64,000 nt of DNA from Postechiella sp039985655 (GCA_039985655.1 JBDWSF010000019.1:1-64000), one strand, 5' to 3'. Shown: positions 23,439 to 32,526, numbered from the stretch's first letter. Notes: a model not told the origin generated them from the letters alone. Numbers and translations: made by a program.

Positions 23439-25679
23439 TTAATTCCCTGTATGCTTTAAAATAAAATCTACAATAGGTTTTGGATTTTTAAATGAATGTG
23501 GATGATGTCCAACATCTGGCTTATGCAGTATCGTTAAATCCCAACCCAAAGCAATTAATCTTTTTTGCAATAAAGCTGTATTTTCTGAAACGGGTACTAC
23601 AGCATCTATATCTCCAACAACCGACAGGATAGGCACTTTATAACGCGCTATATTTTCCATATGATTAATAGGGTTCCCGTTAAATTGAAGTGCTACTTCC
23701 TCCGAAAACCTGTATTTACTTAAACACGTTTCCCATGCTTTTGTAGAGCCTTTTCCACTCCCTTTACCGGCTGGCCAACTTTTAAAATCGCAAACTGGTG
23801 CATCTGCATATATACAAGCTACTTTTTCAGCGTTTCGGTTTCCCCAATTAAAAATAATAAGTCCGCCTCTACTCATACCTTCAAGTGCTACCTTTCTATT
23901 CAAATTGTATTTCGTAGTAATATAATCATAAAAATGATTCCAAGTCCTTATAGCCTTTTCATTACCAAAAAGTCCACCGACATCAATATATGCTACATGA
24001 AACCCTTGTTCTAAAAGGTCTAAATCGGTTTGTGGTTCATGGCCCCAAAAACGTGCTCTCCAAATCCAATCTTTATTTTTGTTTTCTTTTTTAGGAAACA
24101 CAATTTTAAAATTAACGCCATTTAAAATCGAATCAATCATCTTATACCCATTCCAACTTTCCTGTTTCTTTTGTGATATATCTTTAGAATCAATTATTGG
24201 TCTTTGATGAAAACTCAAAGCGCCGATATTATTTTCGCTTCCAAATAACCATGGTCCATTATAAATATCTTTAGTGCCTTGGTAAAACTTATTAGGTAAA
24301 TAAGTAATGTATTTAGATGTCGTATCATCAACTAACGAAATTATAAGCGTATTACCATCACCTTTTAGGCTTTTTACTTTAGCTGGAAGATTTTCTGCTC
24401 CCAAAACATTACTCAACAAAAACTGATCCTTTAAGTCATATATTTTCCCTTTAACCTCTTTTTTATCTTCAACAAAAACAGGTTGATCGAAGGTTAATAC
24501 TATTTCTTTAGAATGCTTATAATTAGCACTTAATAACTTTGGAGCTGTGATTATGTAATCTGCCTTTTTGCCATAAAAATCTCTGGATAATAAAGGGAAA
24601 AGACGTTGTGCAAACTCTAGGTAACCTTGGTATGAAAAATGGCAACCATCATGTCCAACAACGCCCATGGTAGAAATAATTTCAACCATATCATATTTTT
24701 TAGCTATTTGATTTTGTACCTCTCGTAATTCAGCATGGTAATCTTTTGGAAGACGGCCGCAACCAGGATGAAGTTGAAATAAATAACTTTTCTCTAGACT
24801 GGTATATACTCTTTTCCAATCCTTTAAAAGAACATCGAAATTTGAAGCATAATCCTCATAACTTTCTTTTTTATTTGCATTCGACTCGCCTTGATGCCAT
24901 AAAATAGCTTTAATTTTATCTTTTAATCCTGCCTCATTAACACGATATGCTAACCTACCAAAACTCGTTTCTAAAGACGGTTGTTCTGGATATAACATAT
25001 TTTCTTCAATAGATGAAGACCCACTGCCACCATTAATTATACAAACGGGTACTTGATGCTTTTCTACAATAAGTCTCATCAATTCCATACCCCAAACTCC
25101 AACACCATAGGGGTTTTTAGTAAACCAACCACCAACATCTTTTTTTAAACCGGGACAATTCCCCGTTGCTAATCCCCAACGTACTTTTTTGTCAGCTTCA
25201 TTATAAGTTTCATAACCAGTTTTAACTCCAAAACTTCTACAATAAGGATTACTATAAGTTGACAGCTTACTACTGGCGTGCGAATTCGATTGTCCAGAAA
25301 TAATATAAGCATCACCACAAACAACATTATCAGCAATTAAATAAAGACTATCAATATTATTTTTTTTGATATAAAATTCAAATCGAAACTGGTGCAATCC
25401 AGAATTAATTTTTGTCGTAATTGAAAACTTATTGTTTTTCAAACGCCCCATTTGCGTATCAAAAGCCACATCATCTTTAAATACTTTTAATGTAAATTCT
25501 TCAAAACCGGGTTTACCTTTTACCTTTCCTGAGATAAAAACCTGAGCACTGCCTGATGCATCACGACTATACAGGCGATAATTTTCTGGAGCTTCTGTAA
25601 ACTCGATCTCTTGAGCATAAAAACTATTTACTGTAAGTATGAAAACGTATAATAATAAATGTCCTTTAAGTTTTTTCAT
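23439..25679 (-). CDS. Two-domain esterase: SGNH acetylesterase fused to alpha/beta-hydrolase
   Basis: This 746-residue secreted protein has a signal peptide (ending near FYAQ). Residues about 100-365 are an SGNH/sialate O-acetylesterase-type domain: GDAYIISGQSNSHAS (nucleophile Ser), INGGSGSSSIEE, ILWHQGESNAN (Gly/Asn oxyanion region) and GHDGCHFSYQGYLEFAQRL (Asp-x-x-His). After a linker with Ig-like strands, residues about 505-746 form an alpha/beta-hydrolase with nucleophile elbow GMSRGGL, an acidic residue in VVGDIDAVVP and His in VGHHPHSF. This suggests removal of two ester types from one polysaccharide, such as acetyl groups plus another acyl or methyl ester. It has no SusC/D-like neighbours in the window. 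Confidence 0.85.
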   Translation of the reverse strand: MKKLKGHLLLYVFILTVNSFYAQEIEFTEAPENYRLYSRDASGSAQVFISGKVKGKPGFEEFTLKVFKDDVAFDTQMGRLKNNKFSITTKINSGLHQFRFEFYIKKNNIDSLYLIADNVVCGDAYIISGQSNSHASSKLSTYSNPYCRSFGVKTGYETYNEADKKVRWGLATGNCPGLKKDVGGWFTKNPYGVGVWGMELMRLIVEKHQVPVCIINGGSGSSSIEENMLYPEQPSLETSFGRLAYRVNEAGLKDKIKAILWHQGESNANKKESYEDYASNFDVLLKDWKRVYTSLEKSYLFQLHPGCGRLPKDYHAELREVQNQIAKKYDMVEIISTMGVVGHDGCHFSYQGYLEFAQRLFPLLSRDFYGKKADYIITAPKLLSANYKHSKEIVLTFDQPVFVEDKKEVKGKIYDLKDQFLLSNVLGAENLPAKVKSLKGDGNTLIISLVDDTTSKYITYLPNKFYQGTKDIYNGPWLFGSENNIGALSFHQRPIIDSKDISQKKQESWNGYKMIDSILNGVNFKIVFPKKENKNKDWIWRARFWGHEPQTDLDLLEQGFHVAYIDVGGLFGNEKAIRTWNHFYDYITTKYNLNRKVALEGMSRGGLIIFNWGNRNAEKVACIYADAPVCDFKSWPAGKGSGKGSTKAWETCLSKYRFSEEVALQFNGNPINHMENIARYKVPILSVVGDIDAVVPVSENTALLQKRLIALGWDLTILHKPDVGHHPHSFKNPKPIVDFILKHTGN

Positions 25680-26081
25680 TTTAATATTTTATGGTGCTTA
25701 TAAGTTTTTAATGGCTAAAAATACTATTTGATTTTTAACTTTAAGCTAACTTCTTTCCCTTTTTTAAGTTTAAGAAACGATACATATGATCCTATTTAAA
25801 ATGATTGAAACAAATAGTCTATATATAACAAAAGCAAAATTCTCGGATAATAAAGCCATATTAAACCTTCCGTAATTAATACTAGCTGCTATATTTCATT
25901 GTGCTTACAATTTTTATTACTTAACACTCTATGTATCAAGTATTTAGTTAAGGACTTTTATATCCATAATTATTAGGAATTATTATTTCTAACAAAGCAA
26001 TAAAAAAATATCAAGAGCGATCAAACTTCAATCGTTAACAATAATTTAACATTATTATGTTTTAAAAATTAAATTATCTGA
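25680..26081. other. AT-rich intergenic region, nothing recognised
   Basis: About 400 bases before the possible promoter at 26082. I see no coding potential, repeat copy or strong hairpin. The promoter of the esterase gene must lie in its first part but could not be singled out. Confidence 0.4.
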
Positions 26082-26089
26082 TAACTTTG
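26082..26089 (+). promoter_or_regulatory. Perfect -7 box upstream of the carboxylase operon
   Basis: TAACTTTG matches TAnnTTTG. No TTTG is seen 19-20 bases upstream. Initiation would be near 26096, giving either a 194-base leader for the carboxylase operon or a separate small RNA. Confidence 0.4.
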
Positions 26090-26095
26090 CATTCG

Positions 26096-26193
26096 AGAGA
26101 CTATTACCGCTACATCAAATAAATGTGAGAGACTTATGAGATGTTAGCAATTTTGAGGCTAAAGCCGTTTAAAAACTTTTTTAAACGGCTTTA
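26096..26193 (+). ncRNA. Candidate small RNA or structured leader
   Basis: Downstream of a perfect -7 box, GCTACATC (26109-26116) can pair with GATGTTAGC (26140-26148) with one bulge. The segment ends in a strong hairpin, TAAAGCCGTTT (26160-26170) with AAACGGCTTTA (26183-26193), whose T/A-rich interior extends the stem. The lack of a proper T-run after the hairpin keeps confidence low. It could be a leader of the downstream operon instead. Confidence 0.3.
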
Positions 26194-26223
26194 CAATTTA
26201 TTACAACTTACTTAGATTACACA

Positions 26224-26241
26224 ATTCTAATTTATTAGAAT
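26224..26241. promoter_or_regulatory. 18-bp palindrome, candidate operator
   Basis: ATTCTAAT-TT-ATTAGAAT is a perfect inverted repeat 49 bases before the carboxylase start. A smaller inverted repeat ACTAG-TAACTAAT-CTAGT lies at 26265-26282, next to the ATG at 26290. Both are placed as repressor sites would be, but no regulator gene is adjacent. Confidence 0.4.
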
Positions 26242-26289
26242 AAGATAATAAAATTCATATATTTACTAGTAACTAATCTAGTACCAAAT

Positions 26290-26778
26290 ATGAATAAGGT
26301 TTTTAAAGTAAATGTAAATAGTTTTTTAGATTTTGAAATTAATACCGATGCAATTTCTAAACTAGATACGCTTCAAATTTCGGATACAGACTATCACATC
26401 ATTCAAGACAATCATTCGATTAAAGCAACGGTTTTACAATCAGATTTTTTAAACAAATCATATAAAGTAAACATAAACAACACGACTTATAATGTTTTAA
26501 TTAACAACAAATTAGACTCATTAATTAAGGACATGGGCTTTGCTACAAGATCCATAAAACAAGTTAATTCCATTAAAGCACCTATGCCTGGACTTATTAT
26601 AGATATAAGCGTAACAATACATCAAGAAGTAAAAGAAAACGAGCCCCTACTTATACTCGAAGCCATGAAAATGGAAAATATAATTACGTCTCCAAAAGAT
26701 GGCATTATCAAATCTATTACCGCAAAAAAAGGAGATGCTGTAGAAAAAAATCAATTACTAATTGAGTTCGAAAAATAA
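26290..26778 (+). CDS. Biotin carboxyl carrier subunit of an acyl-CoA carboxylase
   Basis: The 162-residue carrier protein holds biotin and moves carboxyl groups between the two other subunits. The C-terminal biotinyl domain (about 90-162) shows IKAPMPGLIIDI, the biotinylation motif EAMKMEN (the Lys is modified by biotin ligase) and GDAVEKNQLLIEFE. The N-terminal 85 residues form a separate beta-rich region (with YKVNINNTTYNVLINN), as in propionyl-/methylmalonyl-CoA carboxylase carrier subunits. It is the first gene of a three-gene operon, with gaps of 58 and 88 bases to the biotin carboxylase and carboxyltransferase genes. Confidence 0.9.
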   Translation: MNKVFKVNVNSFLDFEINTDAISKLDTLQISDTDYHIIQDNHSIKATVLQSDFLNKSYKVNINNTTYNVLINNKLDSLIKDMGFATRSIKQVNSIKAPMPGLIIDISVTIHQEVKENEPLLILEAMKMENIITSPKDGIIKSITAKKGDAVEKNQLLIEFEK

Positions 26779-26836
26779 TAAAAACTAAACGTTAATTGGT
26801 TTTCGCTTCCGCGGATATAAAAAACAACCGTTTTAA

Positions 26837-28273
26837 ATGAAAAAAATACTAATCGCTAATCGAGGAGAAATCGCCATACGCGTTATGAAAACTGCTCGAA
26901 ATATGGGAATAAAAACGGTGGCAGTATATTCTACAATAGATAGAAATGCACCACATGTCCGCTTTGCAGATGAAGCAGTGCATATTGGAGAATCGCCTTC
27001 TAACCAATCCTATTTACGAGGTGATAAAATTATAGAAGTTGCCAAGCAACTTAACGTAGATGCTATTCATCCTGGTTATGGTTTTTTAAGTGAAAATGCT
27101 GATTTTGCAGAACTTGTTGAAAAAAATAACATCATATTTATTGGACCACGTTCTAATGCCATAAAAGTGATGGGAAGCAAATTAGCCGCAAAAGCTGCAG
27201 TTAAGGCATACAATATCCCCATGGTTCCAGGTATTGATAAAGCAATAACCGATGTGGATTTAGCAAAAGACATTGCAAAAGAAATTGGTTTTCCTATTTT
27301 AATAAAAGCATCAGCTGGCGGAGGCGGAAAAGGCATGCGTGTTGTTGAAAAAGAGAGTGATTTAGAATCTCAAATGAATCGTGCTATAAGCGAAGCGACT
27401 TCTGCTTTTGGCGATGGTTCTGTTTTTATAGAAAAATATGTAAGTTCTCCTCGACATATAGAAATTCAAATTATGGCCGATTGCCACGGCAATGTTTTAC
27501 ATTTTTTTGAAAGAGAATGTAGTATACAAAGGCGTCATCAAAAAGTAATAGAAGAAGCACCATCAACCATTTTAACACCAAAATTAAGAGCAGAAATGGG
27601 TGAATCTGCCATTAAAGTAGCAAAAGCTTGTGATTATTTAGGTGCAGGTACTGTTGAATTTTTGTTAGATGATAATCTCAATTTTTATTTCTTAGAAATG
27701 AATACCCGACTGCAAGTGGAACATCCCGTATCTGAACTTATAGCTGGCGTAGATTTAGTGGAACTTCAAATAAAAATTGCTCGAGGTGAAAAACTTCAAA
27801 TAAAACAAGACGAATTAAAAATTAAAGGACACGCTTTAGAATTAAGAATTTATGCTGAAGATCCTTTAAATGATTTCCTGCCTAGTGTTGGCTATTTAAG
27901 CACTTATAAAATCCCATCGGGAGTAGGCATTCGAGTAGATAATGGTTTTGAAGTGCATATGGATATTCCTATTTATTATGACCCCATGCTTTCTAAATTA
28001 ATTACTTACGCTAACACACGCGAAGAAGCGATACAATTAATGCTAAAAGCTATTGACGACTATCATATTGAAGGGGTTCAAACGACCTTGGGTTTTGGTA
28101 AATATGTTTTTAATCATGAAGCCTTTCAATCGGGTAACTTCGATACGCATTTTGTGAAAAAATATTATTCACCAGAAGCATTAAAAGAAGACCGTGAAAA
28201 AGAAGCCAAATTAGCTGCACTAATTGCTGTTAAAAAATATTTAGAAGATCAAAAACAATTACGATTACCCTAA
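26837..28273 (+). CDS. Biotin carboxylase subunit of an acyl-CoA carboxylase
   Basis: This 478-residue ATP-grasp enzyme carboxylates biotin using ATP and bicarbonate. Motifs: KKILIANRGEIAIRVMKTAR at the N-terminus, IHPGYGFLSENADFAE, the flexible glycine loop KASAGGGGKGMRVV, ERECSIQRRHQKVIEEAPS and the catalytic EMNTRLQVEHPVSE. The length is slightly above that of AccC (about 450) and lacks a fused carrier domain, consistent with the separate carrier gene upstream. The operon context points to an acyl-CoA carboxylase such as propionyl-CoA carboxylase rather than the fatty-acid-initiating acetyl-CoA enzyme, but AccC duty cannot be excluded. Confidence 0.93.
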   Translation: MKKILIANRGEIAIRVMKTARNMGIKTVAVYSTIDRNAPHVRFADEAVHIGESPSNQSYLRGDKIIEVAKQLNVDAIHPGYGFLSENADFAELVEKNNIIFIGPRSNAIKVMGSKLAAKAAVKAYNIPMVPGIDKAITDVDLAKDIAKEIGFPILIKASAGGGGKGMRVVEKESDLESQMNRAISEATSAFGDGSVFIEKYVSSPRHIEIQIMADCHGNVLHFFERECSIQRRHQKVIEEAPSTILTPKLRAEMGESAIKVAKACDYLGAGTVEFLLDDNLNFYFLEMNTRLQVEHPVSELIAGVDLVELQIKIARGEKLQIKQDELKIKGHALELRIYAEDPLNDFLPSVGYLSTYKIPSGVGIRVDNGFEVHMDIPIYYDPMLSKLITYANTREEAIQLMLKAIDDYHIEGVQTTLGFGKYVFNHEAFQSGNFDTHFVKKYYSPEALKEDREKEAKLAALIAVKKYLEDQKQLRLP

Positions 28274-28361
28274 ATAAAAAAATTGCAGTATTCAGTAACA
28301 GCTTACAGGTCATAAAAACATACAATAATGTCAGGTTGAGAAACCTATTAATACCATATAG

Positions 28362-29912
28362 ATGAACTCTAAAGACGACAAAATAGATAAATTAAAGAAT
28401 CGCATAGCTCAAGCGCACCTTGGTGGCGGACAGAAACGAATTGATAGACAGCATGCAAAAAAGAAATTAACAGCTAGAGAGCGTGTTAATTATTTAATGG
28501 ATGAAGGATCTTTTGAAGAAATTGGAGTTTTAGTCACGCACAGAACTACTGATTTCGGCATGGAAAACGAAATTTATTTTGGAGATGGCGTTATTACAGG
28601 ATACGGCACGATCAATAATAGATTAGTTTATATATACGCACAAGATTTCACAGTCTTTGGTGGTGCTTTATCAGAAACCCATGCCGAAAAAATTTGTAAA
28701 ATCATGGATTTAGCCATGAAGGTTGGAGCGCCAATTATTGGCTTAAACGATTCTGGTGGCGCAAGAATTCAGGAAGGTGTACGCTCTCTTGGAGGCTATG
28801 CCGATATATTTCATAAAAATGTACAAGCCTCTGGTGTTATTCCCCAAATTTCGGCTATTATGGGCCCCTGTGCAGGTGGCGCTGTCTATTCTCCAGCTAT
28901 TACCGATTTCACCATGATGGTAGAAAACACAAGTTATATGTTTGTTACAGGACCTAGTGTTGTAAAAACAGTTACTAACGAAGAAGTGAGTAGTGAAGAG
29001 TTGGGCGGTGCGCATACACATGCTTCAAAATCTGGTGTCGCACATACAATATCTGCTAACGATATTGAATGCTTAGAAGATCTAAAAAAACTTATGAGCT
29101 ACTTGCCCCAAAATAATAATGAAACCGCTCCCCTATTACCTTTTTATGCTAAAGACGAAATACGAGACATATTATCTGATATTATTCCAGAAAATGCGAA
29201 TAAACCTTATGATATGCATAACGTTATAAATGGAATTATTGATAATAATTCATTTTATGAAATCCATAAAGATTATGCCGAAAATATTATTGTAGGTTTT
29301 TCTAGAATTGGAGGACGAAGTGTTGGAATTATTGCTAATCAACCTCTATTTTTAGCTGGTGTTTTAGATGTAAACAGTTCTAAAAAAGCAGCACGTTTTA
29401 CCCGTTTTTGCGATAGCTTTAATATTCCGCTTTTAGTATTGGTTGATGTTCCTGGTTTTTTACCTGGGACAGATCAAGAATGGAATGGTATTATTGTACA
29501 CGGCGCTAAACTGTTGTATGCGTTAAGTGAAGCTACCGTACCTAAAGTAACCGTTATAACAAGAAAAGCATATGGTGGTGCTTATGATGTTATGAATTCG
29601 AAACATATTGGTGCCGATTTAAACTTTGCATGGCCAGGTGCCGAAATAGCAGTTATGGGCGCAAAAGGTGCTAGTGAAATTATATTTAAAAAAGAAATAG
29701 CTAACGCCGATAACCCAGAAGCTAAATTAGCAGAAAAAGAAGCTGAATATTCTGAAAAGTTTGCAAACCCTTATCGTGCAGCAAGACGCGGATTTATTGA
29801 CGAAGTTATTCTTCCTGAAAACACAAGACGAAAACTTTTAAAAGCATTCGCTATGCTCGAAAATAAAAAAGTAGAACTTCCTAAAAGGAAACATGGTAAT
29901 ATTCCTTTATAA
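28362..29912 (+). CDS. Acyl-CoA carboxylase carboxyltransferase subunit (PccB/MmdA-type)
   Basis: This 516-residue crotonase-fold carboxyltransferase has both halves in one chain: RQHAKKKLTARERVNYLMDEGSFEE at the start; the acyl-CoA oxyanion-hole region GLNDSGGARIQEGVRSLGGYADIF; GPCAGGAVYSPAITDF; then in the C-terminal half LVDVPGFLPGTDQEWNGIIVHGAKLLYA and TRKAYGGAYDVMNSKHIGAD. These are typical of propionyl-CoA carboxylase beta and methylmalonyl-CoA decarboxylase alpha subunits. With its two upstream partners it probably converts propionyl-CoA to methylmalonyl-CoA, or works in reverse; specificity needs an active-site comparison. Confidence 0.93.
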   Translation: MNSKDDKIDKLKNRIAQAHLGGGQKRIDRQHAKKKLTARERVNYLMDEGSFEEIGVLVTHRTTDFGMENEIYFGDGVITGYGTINNRLVYIYAQDFTVFGGALSETHAEKICKIMDLAMKVGAPIIGLNDSGGARIQEGVRSLGGYADIFHKNVQASGVIPQISAIMGPCAGGAVYSPAITDFTMMVENTSYMFVTGPSVVKTVTNEEVSSEELGGAHTHASKSGVAHTISANDIECLEDLKKLMSYLPQNNNETAPLLPFYAKDEIRDILSDIIPENANKPYDMHNVINGIIDNNSFYEIHKDYAENIIVGFSRIGGRSVGIIANQPLFLAGVLDVNSSKKAARFTRFCDSFNIPLLVLVDVPGFLPGTDQEWNGIIVHGAKLLYALSEATVPKVTVITRKAYGGAYDVMNSKHIGADLNFAWPGAEIAVMGAKGASEIIFKKEIANADNPEAKLAEKEAEYSEKFANPYRAARRGFIDEVILPENTRRKLLKAFAMLENKKVELPKRKHGNIPL

Positions 29913-30641
29913 AAAAAGTTTTCTAGACCGTTTTAGAAATCAATATCAATCCTTGAAAAATCATTAATATCTAATGTAATACCTCATTGAAAACTTTAAA
30001 AATGAATAGTTTACAACTATAATAGCTTTTTCTTAATATTTTCTACCACTATTTTTCAAACCCCTTGTGCATGATCACTTTTAACATGCGTTTCCCTTTT
30101 CTGGGAAATCGTATAAAATCGTGAGTAAAATTCCTTGATTTCAGTTTTTAATTTAAATTCAGTACTTTAAACTTGTTGTTTTCAACAAACATCTTTAAGT
30201 TTTATGTTCTAAATAAAGGTCACAATGCTACTGGAAAAAGTTGTTCTAGTGTGGAGTTCCAGGTAAAGAACATTACATAGCACCACTTCCTCTTAAGACA
30301 GTGGAAAGCACCTATATTGTGCAAAACCCAGAAGGGTTAAAAATACAGGAGTTTAATTTTCCCCTAAATATATTGTGTAAAATATAGTTATATTTATACT
30401 TAAGGTATTTTTTTGCTTTGAATAGACTTTAATTTGTTCTGATAGAGTTGTATTCAATAAATTAAAACGAATATTCATTAATTTATCAAAAGCCATAGAT
30501 CAAAAAAGTAGTTTAATTGTAGTTGATTTATTTCTTAGTATTTATTGGGGTCATTTGTTTTACTTTTTTTCTTAAACAAAAGAGCTTAAAAGGACTTAAT
30601 TTGGCATTAACCCTTACTCAAGAGAGACCAGCGGAAACAAA
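29913..30641. other. Long intergenic region with small hairpins and a possible gene remnant
   Basis: Over 700 bases without a gene. Visible items: TTTCCC-N6-GGGAAA (30091-30108), TTGTTG-TTTT-CAACAA (30173-30188), and 45 open codons without a start at 30250-30384 whose residues (for example STYIVQNPEGLKIQEFNFP) look protein-like but match nothing I know. It may be the remains of a lost gene. Confidence 0.35.
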
Positions 30642-30670
30642 AAAAATCCTCTCAGTCTAAGAGGATTTTT
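30642..30670 (-). terminator. Terminator downstream of the CAP lipoprotein
   Basis: AAAAATCCTCT pairs with AGAGGATTTTT around CAGTCTA; on the minus strand the stem is followed by a T-run. It lies 55 bases after the stop of the CAP gene. Confidence 0.8.
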
Positions 30671-30724
30671 ATAACTAACTAAATTCAATCACGATTAATA
30701 CGTTACTAATTATGATTTTTACTT

Positions 30725-31219
30725 TTATTTTTTTATAAAGATATTAGTATAATACCATTTACCTTCTTCACTTTTTTCTGCCGAAATATCAAAGTTTGAA
30801 TAATCTCCTTCTATATTAGCTTTATGTCCTTCACTTTTAATCCAAGCGTTAACTACAGATTCTGCTGAAGTATAGCCATACGCTACATTTTCAGAAACTT
30901 TTTTAGCCCCTGCATTCTCCTTTAAATAATCACTTCTTGTAAAAAAGTTATCATGAGATACTTGATTATTATCTACCATATAATCGGTGTGACTATAGGC
31001 TACTGATTTTACAACAGGCATATCGCTTAATGGATTTAACCCCATTGAAAGTCTATGATTATTAATAAGTTCTAGAATTTCAACCTCAATACTTTTCGCT
31101 TCTAGGGTTGTTAAACTTAATTCTATGGCATCAGCTTTATCATCAATACTATCGGTAGAACAAGAAAAAGTAAAAATGATTAAAAATGCCAATAAAGGGA
31201 TTTTATTAAGTAGCTTCAT
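30725..31219 (-). CDS. CAP (SCP/PR-1-like) domain lipoprotein
   Basis: This 164-residue lipoprotein has a lipobox at FTFSC (Cys20). The mature part is a CAP-superfamily domain: EILELINNHRLSMGLNPLSDMPVVKSVAYSHTDYM, SHDNF, SENVAYGYTSAESVVNAWIKSEGHKANI and YYTNIFIKK. The His-Glu-Glu-His pocket residues typical of CAP proteins can be placed at SHTDYM, SENVAYG and SEGHKANI. Bacterial CAP proteins are implicated in cell-envelope or lipid functions but rarely characterised. It is monocistronic with its own terminator. Confidence 0.88.
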   Translation of the reverse strand: MKLLNKIPLLAFLIIFTFSCSTDSIDDKADAIELSLTTLEAKSIEVEILELINNHRLSMGLNPLSDMPVVKSVAYSHTDYMVDNNQVSHDNFFTRSDYLKENAGAKKVSENVAYGYTSAESVVNAWIKSEGHKANIEGDYSNFDISAEKSEEGKWYYTNIFIKK

Positions 31220-31378
31220 GGTTAAGTAGGTTTGGGTCTGTAAAATTAACAGACTAACCTGAAGCTAATGTTAAAGAAATGTTAAAATCGATTAAAAACA
31301 TGTGTTTTATCGATTTTATATGTTTTTAATCGTTAAAATACATTTTCATAATTATAAAAATAGTGTTTAATCGATATT

Positions 31379-32026
31379 TTAAGGAGATAAACGATCTATT
31401 TGCCAATTGTAATCTGATTGTAGTGTGTATCTTACTCTATCATGTAATCTGTTTGGTCGGCCTTGCCAAAATTCAATTTGAATAGGTTTAACAATATATC
31501 CTCCCCAAGAATTTGGTCTTTCAATCTCCTTACCTTCGTATGCTTTCTCCAATGCTTTTAATCGATTTTCTAAAACGTCTCTTGATGTCACCACTTTACT
31601 TTGATTTGAAGCCAAAGCACCTAACTGGCTTCCTCGAGGTCTAGATTCAAAATAACCATCACTTAAGTTTTTAGCTATTTTTTCGGTTTTACCTTTAATT
31701 ATAATTTGCTGTTCAGGTCCATGCCAAAAAAAAGACAAACACACATTAGGGTTTTCATCAATAGCTTTACCTTTTTCACTGTCATAATTCGTATAAAAAA
31801 TAAAGCCTTCATAAGTATATTTTTTAAGAAGCACTACCCTATTTTTAGGATAACCATCTAAACCTAAAGTAGAAATCGTCATAGCGTTATTTTCATCTTC
31901 TGGAAAAAATTTATCAACCTCGAAAAACCACTTTTGAAATAATTCCATAGGGTTTTCAGGTACATCTTTTAAAAGAAGTTCAAACTTCTCATAAGACCTT
32001 CTATAATCACTTAAATCTTTTTCCAT
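31379..32026 (-). CDS. pdxH: Pyridoxamine 5'-phosphate oxidase
   Basis: This 215-residue FMN enzyme oxidises pyridoxine- or pyridoxamine-5'-phosphate to pyridoxal phosphate, the last step of vitamin B6 synthesis and salvage. Hallmarks: NAMTISTLGLDGYPKNRVVLLKKYTYEGFIFYTNYDSEKGKAI (FMN phosphate site), WHGPEQQIIIKG, SRPRGSQLGALASNQS, and the C-terminal substrate motif EFWQGRPNRLHDRVRY with the Arg-x-His pair. The length is normal. It is divergent from the small gene at 32113. Confidence 0.97.
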   Translation of the reverse strand: MEKDLSDYRRSYEKFELLLKDVPENPMELFQKWFFEVDKFFPEDENNAMTISTLGLDGYPKNRVVLLKKYTYEGFIFYTNYDSEKGKAIDENPNVCLSFFWHGPEQQIIIKGKTEKIAKNLSDGYFESRPRGSQLGALASNQSKVVTSRDVLENRLKALEKAYEGKEIERPNSWGGYIVKPIQIEFWQGRPNRLHDRVRYTLQSDYNWQIDRLSP

Positions 32027-32112
32027 AAATAAGTAAATAACAAAAATTAATATTCTTAACAGTTATAGATTGAACGAATCTTCTTAACTTAGTAACTTAC
32101 AACAAAGGTAAG

Positions 32113-32526
32113 ATGAAATTCGAAGACTCAAAATATTTCAAAGAGTTAAAACATTTTAAATTAGAAATGCCTTTTGGTAATTACTATTTATTTGAACATT
32201 TTTTTGTTAGTGAATTAAATGAAGGTGTACATTTCGATTGGGAAAAAGTAAAACTAGTAGCAAAAGAATTAATAGCGTTTTATGGAGAAAATCCAAGATT
32301 AGTTTTTATTGCTAATAGAGTTAATGGTTATTCTGTAGAGCCTCAAAACTGGATTAGAGTTGAAAAAGAATATAATATTATGTTTGCGAGTGCTATTGTT
32401 GTTTACAATACACCTTCGTATTTAAATGCCTCTTTAGAAAAGCATTTTTCTAAAAATAGTATAAAACGGTGTCGATCTATAAAAGAAGCTATAGACTGGA
32501 GTAACAATCTAAAAGAGTTTGATTAA
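32113..32526 (+). CDS. Small conserved protein, possibly STAS/SpoIIAA-like
   Basis: This 137-residue soluble protein is unrecognised with certainty. Its order of elements (a strand with YYLFEHFFVSELNEGVHFDW, a helix VKLVAKELIAFYG, the strand LVFIANRVNGYSVEPQNW, then FASAIVVYNT and a C-terminal helix) resembles the SpoIIAA-like/STAS fold with one core sheet. It has no Ser or Thr in an obvious phosphorylation loop. It converges with rnz and overlaps its stop by four bases. The family should be common in Flavobacteriaceae by look, but that is inference. Confidence 0.55.
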   Translation: MKFEDSKYFKELKHFKLEMPFGNYYLFEHFFVSELNEGVHFDWEKVKLVAKELIAFYGENPRLVFIANRVNGYSVEPQNWIRVEKEYNIMFASAIVVYNTPSYLNASLEKHFSKNSIKRCRSIKEAIDWSNNLKEFD

